From Chloracidobacterium sp. UBA7659 (GTDB lineage Bacteria > Acidobacteriota > Blastocatellia > Pyrinomonadales > Pyrinomonadaceae): a DNA stretch of 22,894 bases. Below, piece by piece: positions 7,194-16,300 of this stretch. Position 1 is the stretch's first letter; each line of letters begins with the position of its first letter. The notes below the pieces were generated by a model, which did not search any database, was not told the origin of the DNA, and worked only from the letters and a program-made list of their open reading frames with translations. The position numbers were made by a program, and so were the translations under genes. The stretch spans positions 10,708 to 33,601 of the forward strand of contig DLHV01000074.1 in assembly GCA_002483395.1 (NCBI GenBank), read 5' to 3'.

Positions 7194-7907
7194 GTGTTCA
7201 AAACCCGCAGCCTCAAACCCGAACGCATCGACACCGGCGATTACACGCCCGACGAATACGCCGTATTTCTCCGCGAAATAGCTTTTATTAACAGATATTT
7301 CGGCGACAGCCGTGCGCTAAGAAAGACGCTGCTTCGCGACATCGAGCGGCTCGATTTGCGCGATTTCAGCGTTCTTGATGTCGGTGCGGGTTCCGGCGAA
7401 CTTTTGCGGTTGATAGCGAAATTTGCGCAGGTTTCAGATCGAAAGGCCCAACTCACGGGCATCGATCTCAATGAAATGTCCGCTGACACAATGCAAACTG
7501 CGTCCGACGATTTCCCAGCGATTTCGCCTGTTCGCGGCGACGCTCTTTCGCTCCCATTTGCCGACAATTCGTTCGATTACGCGATCTCGTCGCTCTTCTT
7601 TCACCACTTAACGGATGAGCAGATCGTCGCTGCTTTGAAAGAAATGTCCCGCGTTGCCCGCCGTCGCGTCATAGTCATCGACCTCGAACGCAGCGTTAAA
7701 GCCTGGCTACTGTACAAACTGTTCTGCGTTGCCTATCGCATCAGTCCGCTGGTGCGGCAGGATGGTTCGCTGTCGATAAGGAAGGGATTTCAGGTGGAGG
7801 AATTCGAAAATATAGCAGTAGATGTGGGGTTAGATGAGTTTTTCGTAACTCGCGTGGCTCCATATCGGCTCGTTCTAGGGTCGCGAACAGCTATTGATCT
7901 GCGGTAA
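7194..7907 (+). CDS. Class I SAM-dependent methyltransferase
   Basis: 237 residues, Rossmann-type methyltransferase (Methyltransf_11/25 type). Motif I is VLDVGAGSGELL (60-71), the acidic adenosine contact is GIDLNEM (89-95), and motifs II/III are GDALSLPFADNSFDYAISS with FHHL (114-138). The N-terminal ~50 residues (PERIDTGDYTPDEYAVFLREI) form a helical cap typical of small-molecule O/C-methyltransferases. The substrate cannot be told from sequence; no pathway partner is adjacent. The start is a GTG with no clear Shine-Dalgarno, since no in-frame ATG lies nearby. The 3' end overlaps the convergent DUF1877 gene by 17 bases. Confidence 0.85.
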   Translation: MFKTRSLKPERIDTGDYTPDEYAVFLREIAFINRYFGDSRALRKTLLRDIERLDLRDFSVLDVGAGSGELLRLIAKFAQVSDRKAQLTGIDLNEMSADTMQTASDDFPAISPVRGDALSLPFADNSFDYAISSLFFHHLTDEQIVAALKEMSRVARRRVIVIDLERSVKAWLLYKLFCVAYRISPLVRQDGSLSIRKGFQVEEFENIAVDVGLDEFFVTRVAPYRLVLGSRTAIDLR

Positions 7908-8394
7908 ATAAAACATAACGCTGACTGTTGGACGCAGCAGTATAGAATTCTCTAACGCCCTGAAACCACTCCCAAGTATATGACAGATCGTCATCCGTCA
8001 AGGAAAAGCCATAGTCTTCTGCATCTATAGAAAAATAGCGGGACCTGAAGTCGCCAAAGCTGACCGTTGGTAAAGCCTCAGCAATTGCTTTGACTTGCTC
8101 CGGCGTCTTAAGGCTCATGATGTAGTCGGAGCCAAAATAAAGTAAGTCGCCCGCAAGTACGGCGTGATTAAGCGGAAAACTTCCTCCATCCCAAGTGAGT
8201 TTTCCGTCAGAGAGTACACGATGCATCGCGTCCCACGCTTTGTCGCTTTCTACTGCTAACGGATTTTCTTCCGACAAATAATCTTCTTCTATGACTTCTT
8301 GAAGGTGGGCTAATCGCTCATCGTCCGATTCGAATGACCGAAGCTGTGATACCTCATCAGCGGTTAACGCAAAGTGAACTCCAAGACAAGACAT
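7891..8394 (-). CDS. DUF1877 family protein (YfbM-like)
   Basis: 167 residues opening MSCLGVHFALTADEVSQL, the characteristic start of DUF1877, with WDAMHRVL, PLNHAVLAG and SYTWEWFQGVREFY, which recur in the family. Function unknown; proteins of this family are small, soluble and cytoplasmic, and no export signal is seen. The ATG at 8394 is well supported by AGGAGA about 8-10 bases upstream on the minus strand. It lies 25 bases downstream of argG on the same strand and is probably cotranscribed with it. Base composition is somewhat AT-richer than argG. The 3' end overlaps the methyltransferase gene tail to tail. Confidence 0.85.
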   Translation of the reverse strand: MSCLGVHFALTADEVSQLRSFESDDERLAHLQEVIEEDYLSEENPLAVESDKAWDAMHRVLSDGKLTWDGGSFPLNHAVLAGDLLYFGSDYIMSLKTPEQVKAIAEALPTVSFGDFRSRYFSIDAEDYGFSLTDDDLSYTWEWFQGVREFYTAASNSQRYVLFTADQ

Positions 8395-8419
8395 GTGTGC
8401 GATTCTCCTATACTGTACC

Positions 8420-9619
8420 CTAATCCATCTTCCGCAATCTCAACCGCAGGGCCTGCAGTTTGATAAACCCTTCAGCATCATGCTGATCGTATGCACCGGC
8501 GTCGTCTTCGAAGGTGACGATACGCTCTTTGTAGAGAGAATACGGTGATTTGCGGCCGGTGACGATGACGTTGCCTTTATACAGTTTCAGCCGCACGTCG
8601 CCCGAGACGGTTTCCTGCGTTTGCTCGATCATTGAACGCAAAATTTCGAACTCCGGTGCAAACCAGAAACCGTAATAAACGGATTCGGCGAACTTAGTGC
8701 CGAGCGAATCGCGCAAACGCATTACCTCGCGGTCCAATGTGATCGATTCGAGGGCGCGGTGCGCTGTCTGCAAAATGGTCACGCCCGGCGTTTCATAAAC
8801 ACCGCGGGACTTCATTCCGACAAAGCGGTTCTCGACCAGATCGACGCGTCCGATGCCGTGTTCGCCGCCAGTGAAATTTAACTTTGTCAGCAGATCGACC
8901 GCGCCGTATTTCTCGCCGTTTATCGCTATTGGCTCGCCTTTTTCGAACGTAAGAATGATCTCTTCTGCCTGGTCCGCAGCTTTTTCCGGCGATTTCGAAA
9001 GCAGGAAAATATCGTCCGGCGGAGCAGCCCACGGGTCCTCGAGAATGCCGCCTTCGTACGAGATATGCATCAAGTTCCGATCCATCGAATACGGCTTTGC
9101 GGCCGTCGCCGTGACTGGAATGCCGTGATGCGCACAATACGCGATAAGGTCGGCCCGGCCCTTGAATTCCCACGTTCGCCACGGTGCGATGACCTTGATG
9201 TCCGGCTGCAAAGCATAATAGGTAAGCTCAAATCGGACCTGATCGTTCCCCTTGCCGGTTGCACCATGTGCGACCGCGTCGGCACCTTCTCGCTGCGCTA
9301 TCTCGATCTGTTTTTTGGCTATTACGGGGCGTGCAAGCGAGGTTCCCAGCAGGTAAACACCTTCATACAAAGCATTTGCCTTGACGGCCGTCCAAACAAA
9401 ATCCTTGACAAATTCTTCCCGCAGGTCCTCGACATACAGCTTCGAAGCACCCGTCGCAATCGCCTTTTCCTCAAGCCCGCTCAGCTCCTCGCCCTGCCCG
9501 ACATCGGCGCAATAGCAGACGACTTCGCAGCCGTATGTTTCCTTGAGCCAGAGCAGCATTGCCGACGTATCAAGCCCGCCCGAATAGGCAAGCACAACTT
9601 TATTTATCTTTTTTGTCAT
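8420..9619 (-). CDS. argG: Argininosuccinate synthase
   Basis: 399 residues, normal family length. Condenses citrulline and aspartate with ATP to argininosuccinate, the penultimate step of arginine synthesis, in the cytoplasm. The ATP pyrophosphatase P-loop AYSGGLDTS is at 11-19. [12 protein letters not shown] (119-130) forms the citrulline/aspartate site, and EGGILEDPW and [12 protein letters not shown] are family signatures. The ATG at 9619 gives the canonical [15 protein letters not shown] opening. It is divergent from argH across 161 bases that contain a palindromic repeat, and is followed by DUF1877 on the same strand. No ArgR box can be confidently drawn. Confidence 0.98.
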   Translation of the reverse strand: MTKKINKVVLAYSGGLDTSAMLLWLKETYGCEVVCYCADVGQGEELSGLEEKAIATGASKLYVEDLREEFVKDFVWTAVKANALYEGVYLLGTSLARPVIAKKQIEIAQREGADAVAHGATGKGNDQVRFELTYYALQPDIKVIAPWRTWEFKGRADLIAYCAHHGIPVTATAAKPYSMDRNLMHISYEGGILEDPWAAPPDDIFLLSKSPEKAADQAEEIILTFEKGEPIAINGEKYGAVDLLTKLNFTGGEHGIGRVDLVENRFVGMKSRGVYETPGVTILQTAHRALESITLDREVMRLRDSLGTKFAESVYYGFWFAPEFEILRSMIEQTQETVSGDVRLKLYKGNVIVTGRKSPYSLYKERIVTFEDDAGAYDQHDAEGFIKLQALRLRLRKMD

Positions 9620-9633
9620 TTTTCGTGAACGTA

Positions 9634-9703
9634 GGCAGAAACACGACCGGTAGGGAGTGTGTTAAAGGTGTGAGTTCGGTCGTTACCACTTTCGGTTCTG
9701 ACA
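9634..9703. repeat. Palindromic repeat related to unit C, in the argG-argH divergent intergenic region
   Basis: Bases 9634-9661 match the reverse complement of the 3' part of unit C inside kmo (20705-20732) at 25 of 28 positions (shared core CGACCG, TAGGGAG, GTG). The interior carries CGTTACCAC like unit C, and the right end is GGTTCTGAC like unit B. An inverted pair ACGACCG/CGGTCGT is present. It occupies almost half of the divergent promoter region, so it may affect argG or argH expression. Confidence 0.7.
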
Positions 9704-9780
9704 AAACCGCACCCTTGCTACCGCGCGGGTTTCCGCCTTTTGCAAAATCAGCCTACAATTATACCCTCACGGAGATAATG

Positions 9781-11160
9781 ATGACCAATTCGGGCCAACT
9801 TTGGGGCGGCAGATTCACCGGTAAACCGGATGAAACCTTCGCCGAATTCAACAATTCCTTCCGGTTTGACAAGAGGCTGTTTGCTGCCGATGTTCGGGCG
9901 AGCATCGCTCACGCAAACGGGTTGATGCGCGCGGGCGTTTTGACGGCGGATGAAAATGCCGCGATCACCGGCGCGTTGCGGACAATGCTCGAATTCGCCG
10001 CGGACGATCCCGTATACATGGAATCGGACGCGGAAGACATCCACTCATTTATCGAATCAAAACTCGTCGGACTCATCGGTGACACCGGGAAAAAGGTGCA
10101 TACCGGCCGCAGCCGCAACGATCAGGTCGCAACCGCCTTTCGCCTCTGGCTACGAGACGAAATTAGGAATATCCGTACCGACGCAAAAAATCTACAGTCT
10201 GCATTGATCGCCGCCGCCGAACGTCACACTAAAGCCGTTCTGCCCGGCTATACGCATTTGCAGCGTGCCCAGCCGGTTTTGTGGGCACACTGGTGCCTTG
10301 CATATTTCGAAATGCTTTCACGCGATCTTGAGCGTTTATCTGAGGTGGCACGCCGCGTGAATATTCTGCCCCTCGGCTCGGCTGCCTTGGCGGGAACGAG
10401 TTTCAATATTGACCGTGAAGCCGTTGCTACGGAACTCGGCTTCGAATCCGTCTCGGCAAACAGCCTCGATGCGGTTTCGGATCGCGATTTTGCCGTCGAG
10501 TTCGTCGGGGCATGCTCGCTCGTCATGATGCACCTGTCGCGGCTCGCCGAAGATCTGATAATTTACGCGACGACCGAGTTTGGATTCATCAAGCTTAGCG
10601 ATGCAGTCTCAACCGGCTCAAGCCTGATGCCGCAAAAGAGGAATCCCGACGCTCTTGAACTGCTCCGCGGAAAGGCTGGCCGCGTCTTTGGCCACCATAC
10701 AGCGTTGCTTGCAATACTTAAAGGCTTGCCGCTGGCCTACAACAAGGACATGCAGGAAGACAAAGAAGCCGTTTTCGACACGGTCGACACGGTCCGAATG
10801 TGCTTGAACGTCGCGGCGATCGTGCTAAACAATCTGACCGTCAACGAAGCCCGCACCTGCGAGGCCGCCATGAAAGGCTATCTGAACGCAACCGAACTCG
10901 CCGATTATCTCGTCAAAAAAGGCGTCCCGTTCCGCACGGCGCACGACACCGTCGGCCGCATCGTCCTTGAGGCGATCGAACAGGGGAAAGAGTTGAACGA
11001 AATGAGCCTCGAAGATCTTGCAAAGGTGTCAGATCAAATAGAGGCCGATGTTTTCGACGCATTAAGCCTGGAGCAAACGCTCGCAAGCAAGGTGCAACCC
11101 GGCGGCACTTCACCGAAACGGGTCGCTGAAGCAATCGCCGACGCGAAAAAGCGTCTCTGA
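9781..11160 (+). CDS. argH: Argininosuccinate lyase
   Basis: 459 residues. Cleaves argininosuccinate to arginine and fumarate; fumarase/aspartase superfamily, homotetramer with composite active sites. Signatures: LWGGRFTGKPDE at the N-terminus, TGRSRNDQVAT (108-118), HLQRAQP (159-165) and the superfamily loop GSSLMPQKRNP (279-289) holding the catalytic serine. The frame is open upstream to 9559, but that overlaps argG antisense. Two adjacent ATGs exist (9778 and 9781); GGAG at 9771-9774 spaces better with the second. It is divergent from argG, a common arrangement for the last two arginine genes. Its stop is directly followed by repeat element E. Confidence 0.98.
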   Translation: MTNSGQLWGGRFTGKPDETFAEFNNSFRFDKRLFAADVRASIAHANGLMRAGVLTADENAAITGALRTMLEFAADDPVYMESDAEDIHSFIESKLVGLIGDTGKKVHTGRSRNDQVATAFRLWLRDEIRNIRTDAKNLQSALIAAAERHTKAVLPGYTHLQRAQPVLWAHWCLAYFEMLSRDLERLSEVARRVNILPLGSAALAGTSFNIDREAVATELGFESVSANSLDAVSDRDFAVEFVGACSLVMMHLSRLAEDLIIYATTEFGFIKLSDAVSTGSSLMPQKRNPDALELLRGKAGRVFGHHTALLAILKGLPLAYNKDMQEDKEAVFDTVDTVRMCLNVAAIVLNNLTVNEARTCEAAMKGYLNATELADYLVKKGVPFRTAHDTVGRIVLEAIEQGKELNEMSLEDLAKVSDQIEADVFDALSLEQTLASKVQPGGTSPKRVAEAIADAKKRL

Positions 11161-11162
11161 CT

Positions 11163-11270
11163 GGAACGCAGGCGCCCTCGCCTGCAATGCGTGCATCGCA
11201 CGCAGATTGGGTGTAATTTAGAGTTTTCAGATCGCTTTCGCGATCTTGCACGCGAGGGCGCGTGCGTTCC
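11163..11270. repeat. Element E: four-hairpin nested palindrome between argH and nbaC
   Basis: Outer arms 11163-11187 and 11246-11270 are inverted repeats matching at 23 of 25. Each arm is itself a palindrome: GCAGGCG-CCCT-CGCCTGC (11168-11185) and GCACGCG-AGGG-CGCGTGC (11248-11265). Two more perfect hairpins lie inside: TGCGTGC/GCACGCA (11188-11204) and GATCGC/GCGATC (11230-11245). The element starts 2 bases after the argH stop and ends 6 bases before the nbaC ATG. It could serve as argH terminator or mRNA processing site, but it resembles a BIME-like dispersed repeat. Confidence 0.85.
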
Positions 11271-11276
11271 CGGCAT

Positions 11277-11798
11277 ATGATACGAAGACCGTTAAATTTC
11301 AAACAGTGGATCGACGAGCACCGGCATCTTCTCAAGCCGCCGGTGGGCAACCAGTGCGTTTACGACGACGAGGATTTTATCGTGATGGTCGTTGGCGGCC
11401 CGAATTCGCGCAAGGATTATCACTGGGACGAGGGCGAGGAATTGTTTTACCAGCTTGAAGGCGATATCAAGGTGCAGATTCAGGAAGACGGTAAGTGCAT
11501 CGAAGTTCCGATCCGCGAGGGCGAGATGTTTCTGCTTCCCGCCCGTGTTCCGCACAATCCGATCCGCGGTGCGAACACCATCGGCATGGTCATCGAACGC
11601 AAACGCCGCGACGGCGAACTCGACGGCCTGCTTTGGTTCTGCGAAAACTGCAACAGCAAACTGTACGAAGAGTATTTCGTGTTGGAAGACATTACCACTC
11701 AGTTTCAAGGCGTGTTTGCGAAATTTTATGGCGACGAGAATTTGCGGACGTGTAAAAGCTGTGATGCCGTGATGGAGCTGCCGCCAGTTGCAAGTTAA
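11277..11798 (+). CDS. nbaC: 3-hydroxyanthranilate 3,4-dioxygenase
   Basis: 173 residues, cupin-fold Fe(II) dioxygenase. It opens the ring of 3-hydroxyanthranilate to 2-amino-3-carboxymuconate semialdehyde (ACMS). Metal ligands H49, E55 and H93 correspond to the His/Glu/His triad of the Cupriavidus enzyme shifted by two. R45 and R97 are in place to bind the substrate carboxylate. The C-terminal rubredoxin-like second iron site, found in bacterial and fungal forms, is present as CENC (122-125) and CKSC (159-162). The ATG at 11277 is used; an upstream in-frame start at 11262 lies inside repeat element E. No Shine-Dalgarno is visible because the repeat abuts the start. Its pathway partners ACMSD, KynU and KMO lie 5-10 kb downstream on the same strand. 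Confidence 0.95.
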   Translation: MIRRPLNFKQWIDEHRHLLKPPVGNQCVYDDEDFIVMVVGGPNSRKDYHWDEGEELFYQLEGDIKVQIQEDGKCIEVPIREGEMFLLPARVPHNPIRGANTIGMVIERKRRDGELDGLLWFCENCNSKLYEEYFVLEDITTQFQGVFAKFYGDENLRTCKSCDAVMELPPVAS

Positions 11799-12128
11799 AT
11801 ATGCGACGAAATCTATGAAAATCAAGTTAGTAGTTTTTGCAATTGCGGTTTCATCGATTTTCAGCTTATGTCGAAACGCACGCACAGTGCAGCTGCGTCT
11901 CCTGACTACGAATTTTGCCGACATTGAGAGATTGGAAAATGAAAACGGTTGACATGTCCGAACAGGCGATTTTAAGGCGATTAAAAACGGTTGACCGTTT
12001 GCGCGACCTATGTCTCGCTTTGATGAAAGCAAAAAAGTCAAGACGACAACGTACGCGTTGCGGAATCTAAAATTGTAAACAGGGGACAAAAGCCGACCAC
12101 ATCACCGAAAGACACGAGATAATCTATA
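11799..12128. other. 330-base gap without a convincing gene
   Basis: AT-richer stretch between nbaC and the DUF3224 gene. It holds a 45-codon open frame (listed separately), two copies of AAAACGGTTGAC (near 11942 and 11985) and a TATAAT overlapping the DUF3224 start codon. I see no structured RNA or terminator that I can support. Confidence 0.5.
11815..11952 (+). pseudogene. Short signal-peptide-like ORF, possible gene remnant
   Basis: 45 codons from the ATG at 11815 to the TGA at 11950. The N-terminus MKIKLVVFAIAVSSIFSLC looks like a Sec signal or lipoprotein leader, after which the frame runs only 26 more residues with no recognisable domain. No good ribosome site is seen. It may be the 5' stump of a decayed secreted-protein gene, or chance. 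Confidence 0.25.
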
Positions 12129-12521
12129 ATGAAGCTAAGATCAACATTCAAAATAACCGTCTGGGACCCGGCACCCGCTGACGAAACAGACGAGATTGCG
12201 GACATTGCGCGGGCGAGGATCCGAAAGGCCTTTACGGGCGATCTCGAGGGAACGAGTGTCGCGAATGCGATCCTTTATCAAACTCCTGCGAAATCGGGCG
12301 GCTACGCGGCGCTTGAACGCATCACCGGCAAGATCGGCGACCGCGAGGGGACTTTTGTCGTTCAGCACAGCGGCATTCGCGATGCGACGGGTGAGGGCCC
12401 GGCCTATGGCGATGTCGTTCCCGGGTCCGGTACAGGCGGCTTTGCGGGCGTAACCGGCACGATGAAGATCGAGGAGTCGGAATCCGGCGAGTCGTTTCTA
12501 TTCGATTTGACCTTCGAATAA
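12129..12521 (+). CDS. DUF3224 domain protein
   Basis: 130 residues covering the whole DUF3224 family length. Typical segments are FKITVWDPAP near the N-terminus, GYAALERITGKIGDREGTF in the middle and VPGSGTGGFAGVTGTMKI toward the end. The fold is expected to be a small closed beta-barrel of the allene-oxide-cyclase-like type; the biochemical role is unknown. No signal peptide or membrane segment. The start codon overlaps a TATAAT, so a Shine-Dalgarno is absent and the real promoter is probably further upstream. The next gene begins at the base after this stop, indicating translational coupling. Confidence 0.85.
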   Translation: MKLRSTFKITVWDPAPADETDEIADIARARIRKAFTGDLEGTSVANAILYQTPAKSGGYAALERITGKIGDREGTFVVQHSGIRDATGEGPAYGDVVPGSGTGGFAGVTGTMKIEESESGESFLFDLTFE

Positions 12522-13079
12522 ATGGGCGAAGAACACAGCATCATTTGGCGCAGGCTTGATATGCCCGGGCATGAATCGGCTCGTGTTTACAGCGACGGTG
12601 ACGGCTGCTATCTGGACGGTGCCGCCATTTTTCTTTATGAAAAGCAGCCCTGTCGCCTTGAATATCTAATCCAGTGCGACCCCGATTGGCAAACCGCCTT
12701 TGTGAGCGTTGACGGCTGGGTGGGCGACGAAATAATCGAGCTTGAGATCGCAACCGCCGCGGACGATGTCTGGTACTTGAATGACGATGAGGTAGCAGAG
12801 CTTGAAGGCTGCATCGATATTGATCTGAACTTCAGCCCGATCACCAATCTGCTGCCACTCAGGCGTTTGAATCTCGCCATCGGCGAATCGAAAACTGTCC
12901 GTGCCGCATGGCTGCGGTTTCCTTCGTTCAAATTGGAGGCGTTCGATCAGGTTTACGCGCGTATCGATGACACGACAGTTCGATATGAAAGCGGCGGCGG
13001 GCGGTTTGTGACCGAGCTTAAAGTAAACGAAGCCGGGCTCGTGACGGGTTATCCCGGCTACTGGACACAGGAGGAATGA
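12522..13079 (+). CDS. Putative glycolipid-binding domain protein (DUF1089-like)
   Basis: 185 residues. SIIWRRLDMPGHESARVY at the start, LEYLIQCDPDWQTAFVSVDGW in the middle, then DLNFSPITNLLPLRRLNL and YPGYW at the end are the conserved blocks of the putative glycolipid-binding family (PF06475). The family has a barrel-like lipid-binding fold, and most members lack a known role. No signal peptide. It starts immediately after the DUF3224 stop with zero spacing, so the two form a bicistron. The 266 bases to the next gene contain the probable promoter of the large BNR protein. Confidence 0.8.
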   Translation: MGEEHSIIWRRLDMPGHESARVYSDGDGCYLDGAAIFLYEKQPCRLEYLIQCDPDWQTAFVSVDGWVGDEIIELEIATAADDVWYLNDDEVAELEGCIDIDLNFSPITNLLPLRRLNLAIGESKTVRAAWLRFPSFKLEAFDQVYARIDDTTVRYESGGGRFVTELKVNEAGLVTGYPGYWTQEE

Positions 13080-13232
13080 CTCCGAGGTTTGACGAAAACT
13101 CAAGCTCACCACCTTTTGCTTCGGCCACGTCTTCTGAAACGAGAGGGGCAAGATCGACGGATGCCGTCTTCCTGAAAATTGACCGTTGATACAAAACCTT
13201 GCAAATCTTTACATTTCTAAAGTGAATATCAT

Positions 13233-13261
13233 TTGCCTATTCATAAAAACTGTCCTAAATT
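13233..13261 (+). promoter_or_regulatory. Candidate sigma70-type promoter for the BNR-repeat protein gene
   Basis: TTGCCT (13233-13238) and TAAATT (13256-13261) with an ideal 17-base spacer, in a locally AT-rich stretch 85 bases before the start codon. GAGGA at 13333-13337 is the ribosome site, 8 bases before the ATG at 13346. Confidence 0.35.
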
Positions 13262-13345
13262 GTTACAAATTCAAACAAAGTGCTTTCTGCTTTTGAATTT
13301 TCGACTCCGTTCTAATCCAAATACGGTTTTTTTGAGGACTTTAAA

Positions 13346-16300
13346 ATGATGAGAATATTCCTGTCTCTGAAAGGCTTGTGCGTTTCGAGCGTACTACTAT
13401 TGTTTGTCGTTTCAGGTATCGCAGCCCAGGAAAAGCCCAAGGCCACGCCTAAGCCAAAGGCAACGGCCACACCGGCCGCTACGCCGACGCCGACACCGGG
13501 GCCGCCGAATACGTTTCAATCGTCTATCGCCAGCTTGCGTTTTCGCGAGATCGGCCCCGCGACCATGGGCGGCCGTGTGGACGATATCGAGGTGGTCGGC
13601 TCGGACCCAAGAATTATCTATGCCGCACTTGCCGCCGGTGGTATTTTGAAGTCCGTCAATGGCGGGACATCCTGGGCAACCATTTTTGATAAGGAAGCGG
13701 TTCCGAGTGTCGGCGATATTGCAATTTCGCCCTCGAACCCGTCGATCATTTGGGCCGGTACCGGCGAAGCAAATAACCGGCAGAGCTCGTCGTGGGGCAA
13801 CGGTATTTACAAGTCAATGGATGCAGGAAAGACCTGGAAGTTGATGGGACTTTCGGAAACTCATCACATCGCACGAGTGGTGGTTCACCCGACGAATCCG
13901 GATATTGTTTACGTTGCCGCCACAGGAAAACTGTGGAACTCAAGCCCGGAACGCGGCGTCTATAAAACGACCGATGGCGGCAGGAGTTGGCAGCACGTGT
14001 TGAAATTAAATGATGATACGGGTGCAACCGACCTTGCCATCGACACCGAAAGTCCAAACATCCTCTACGCAGCAATGTACCAGCGGCGCCGAACGGTTTT
14101 TGGCTTTAACGGCAGCGGCGAACACAGCGCTCTTTACAAAACCAATGACAGCGGCGAAACATGGAGCAAGATCACGAAGGGAATGCCGTATGACACTGAA
14201 AATGCCCCGACGCCGCGGCCCGAAAACCTTCTAGAAACCGGCCGCAACGCGCTTGCCGTCTATCCGAAAGACACGAACATCGTTTACGCGTTGATCGAGC
14301 ACGCGAACGGCGGCATCTTCCGCTCTAATGATAAAGGCGAGACATGGGCCCGGATGGCCGAAATCGCCGCCAATCCGCGCCCGATGTATTTCAGTCAGAT
14401 TCGGATCGATCCTAATAACGACCAACGCATCTGGCTCGCCGGCGTAACGATGCAGTATTCGGAAGACGGTGGCAAGACGTTTAGTGGAAATTTCGCCAGA
14501 GCTCCGCACGCTGATACGCATGGAATGTGGATCGATCCGAAAGATTCCAATCATTTAATAATCGGCAACGACGGCGGCATCAATATCACGTATGACCGCG
14601 GCAGGACGTGGGATTATGCCAATACGGTGCCGATCGGGCAGTTTTATGAAGTAGGAGCCGACAATGCAATGCCGTATAAGATCTGCGGCGGATTACAGGA
14701 TAACAACACATGGTGCGGCCCGAGCATGTCGATGAGTCCCCGTGGCATATCGAACGACGAATGGTACACGATCGGCGGAGGCGACGGGTTCTTCGCACAA
14801 CCCGACCCGAAGGATCCGAACATCGTATATGCCGAATCGCAAGACGGAAATCTTTTGCGTCGAAATCTCGTAACCGGTGAGAATAAGGGCATTCGCCCGC
14901 GAGAGGAAGAAGGCGAAAAATTCTATCGGTTTCAATGGAATTCGCCGATACTTATTTCCGCATACGATTCAAACACGATCTATTACGCCGGCAATTTTGT
15001 TTTCAAATCGACGAATCGCGGTGACGGTTGGACAAAGATCAGCCCGGAGTTGACGACGAACGTTGATCGCAATACTTTGGCGATTATGGGTAAAGTGCCT
15101 GATAAAAACACGCGTTCGCGACATGACGGAGTCCAGCAGTACCCGGCCGTTTCAACAATTTCCGAGTCGCCGGTGAATCGAAATGTTTTGTGGGCAGGAA
15201 CCGACGATGGCAATCTTCAGGTAACACGCGACGGCCAAACCTGGAAAAATGTGGTCGATAAGATTCCGGGTTTGCCAAAGGGAACGTACGTCAGCCGCGT
15301 CGTCGCCTCAAAGGAGAATGAAGGAACGGCGTATGCCACATTCGATGGGCACCGCATGGGTGATTTTAAGGTTTATGTTTATATGACCGCCGATTTTGGC
15401 GAAACATGGAAATCGATCTCGTCGAATTTGCCGCAAAATAACGGTGTCATCAACGTTATTCGCGAGCACCCGCGCAATCCGAATCTGCTTTTTGTCGGGA
15501 CAGAGTTTGGCCTTTTCGCTTCAACCGACCGGGGTGGAAGTTGGACGCAGCTAAAGCACAATCTTCCGACCGTCCCGGTCGACGACATTCTAATCCATCC
15601 ACGTGAAAATGATTTAATTTTGGGCACACACGGGCGTTCGATCTGGGTAATGGACGACATTACACCGATCGAGCAGATGAACGAAACCGTACTGAACAGC
15701 GGCATTTATTTGTTTGACACGAGACAAGCCGTGATGTGGCGAACGTGGAACAACAAGGCTCTTACGTCGGATAAAGCATTTTACGGACAAAATCCACCGA
15801 ATGGAGCTCTGATTAATTTCTATCTGAAAGAGCCGCTCGGCGAAAAGGAAACTGTCAGCATCACTTTTCAGGATTCACAAGGAAGAACCGTCAGAACCGT
15901 GAATTGCACCCGCCCGCAGCCTTCGCCAACGCCCCAGACAGTACCGGGCCAAGGCGGTGGGGGAGGAGGTTTTGGCGGTGGTGGTGGTGGTGGACAGCAG
16001 TCATGCAATGCCTTTAAAGGAGTAAACCGGTTTGTATGGGATATGCGTTCGCGACCGGTAGGCCCCCAGCCTGGCGGGGGCGGAGGCGCCGGAGGTCCTG
16101 GCGGAGGAGGTGGTTTTGGGGCTGCGTTGGCAAACCTTGGCTTCCGTGTCGATCCGGGCGATTATACCGTTAAAGTAAAATTCGGTGATAAGGAATTGTC
16201 CAAACCATTAAAGGTGGTTGACGATCCTCGCATCGTTTTCTCGGTCGAAGATCGAGCCAAAAAGCGGGACGCGCTGAACAAACTTCAACCGTTTGTGATG

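Noticed and set aside
9559..9780. Upstream extension of argH to 9559
   Set aside because: It overlaps the argG 5' end antisense and crosses a palindromic repeat; the ATG at 9781 has a ribosome site and gives the family N-terminus.
9704..9780. Sigma70 promoter for argH (TTGCAA...TATACC)
   Set aside because: The spacing is 14 bases, too short; no alternative was better.
11292..12089. 265-codon minus-strand open frame
   Set aside because: It is mainly the shadow of nbaC; the remaining part over 11799-12089 has no recognisable domain and codon use does not support it.
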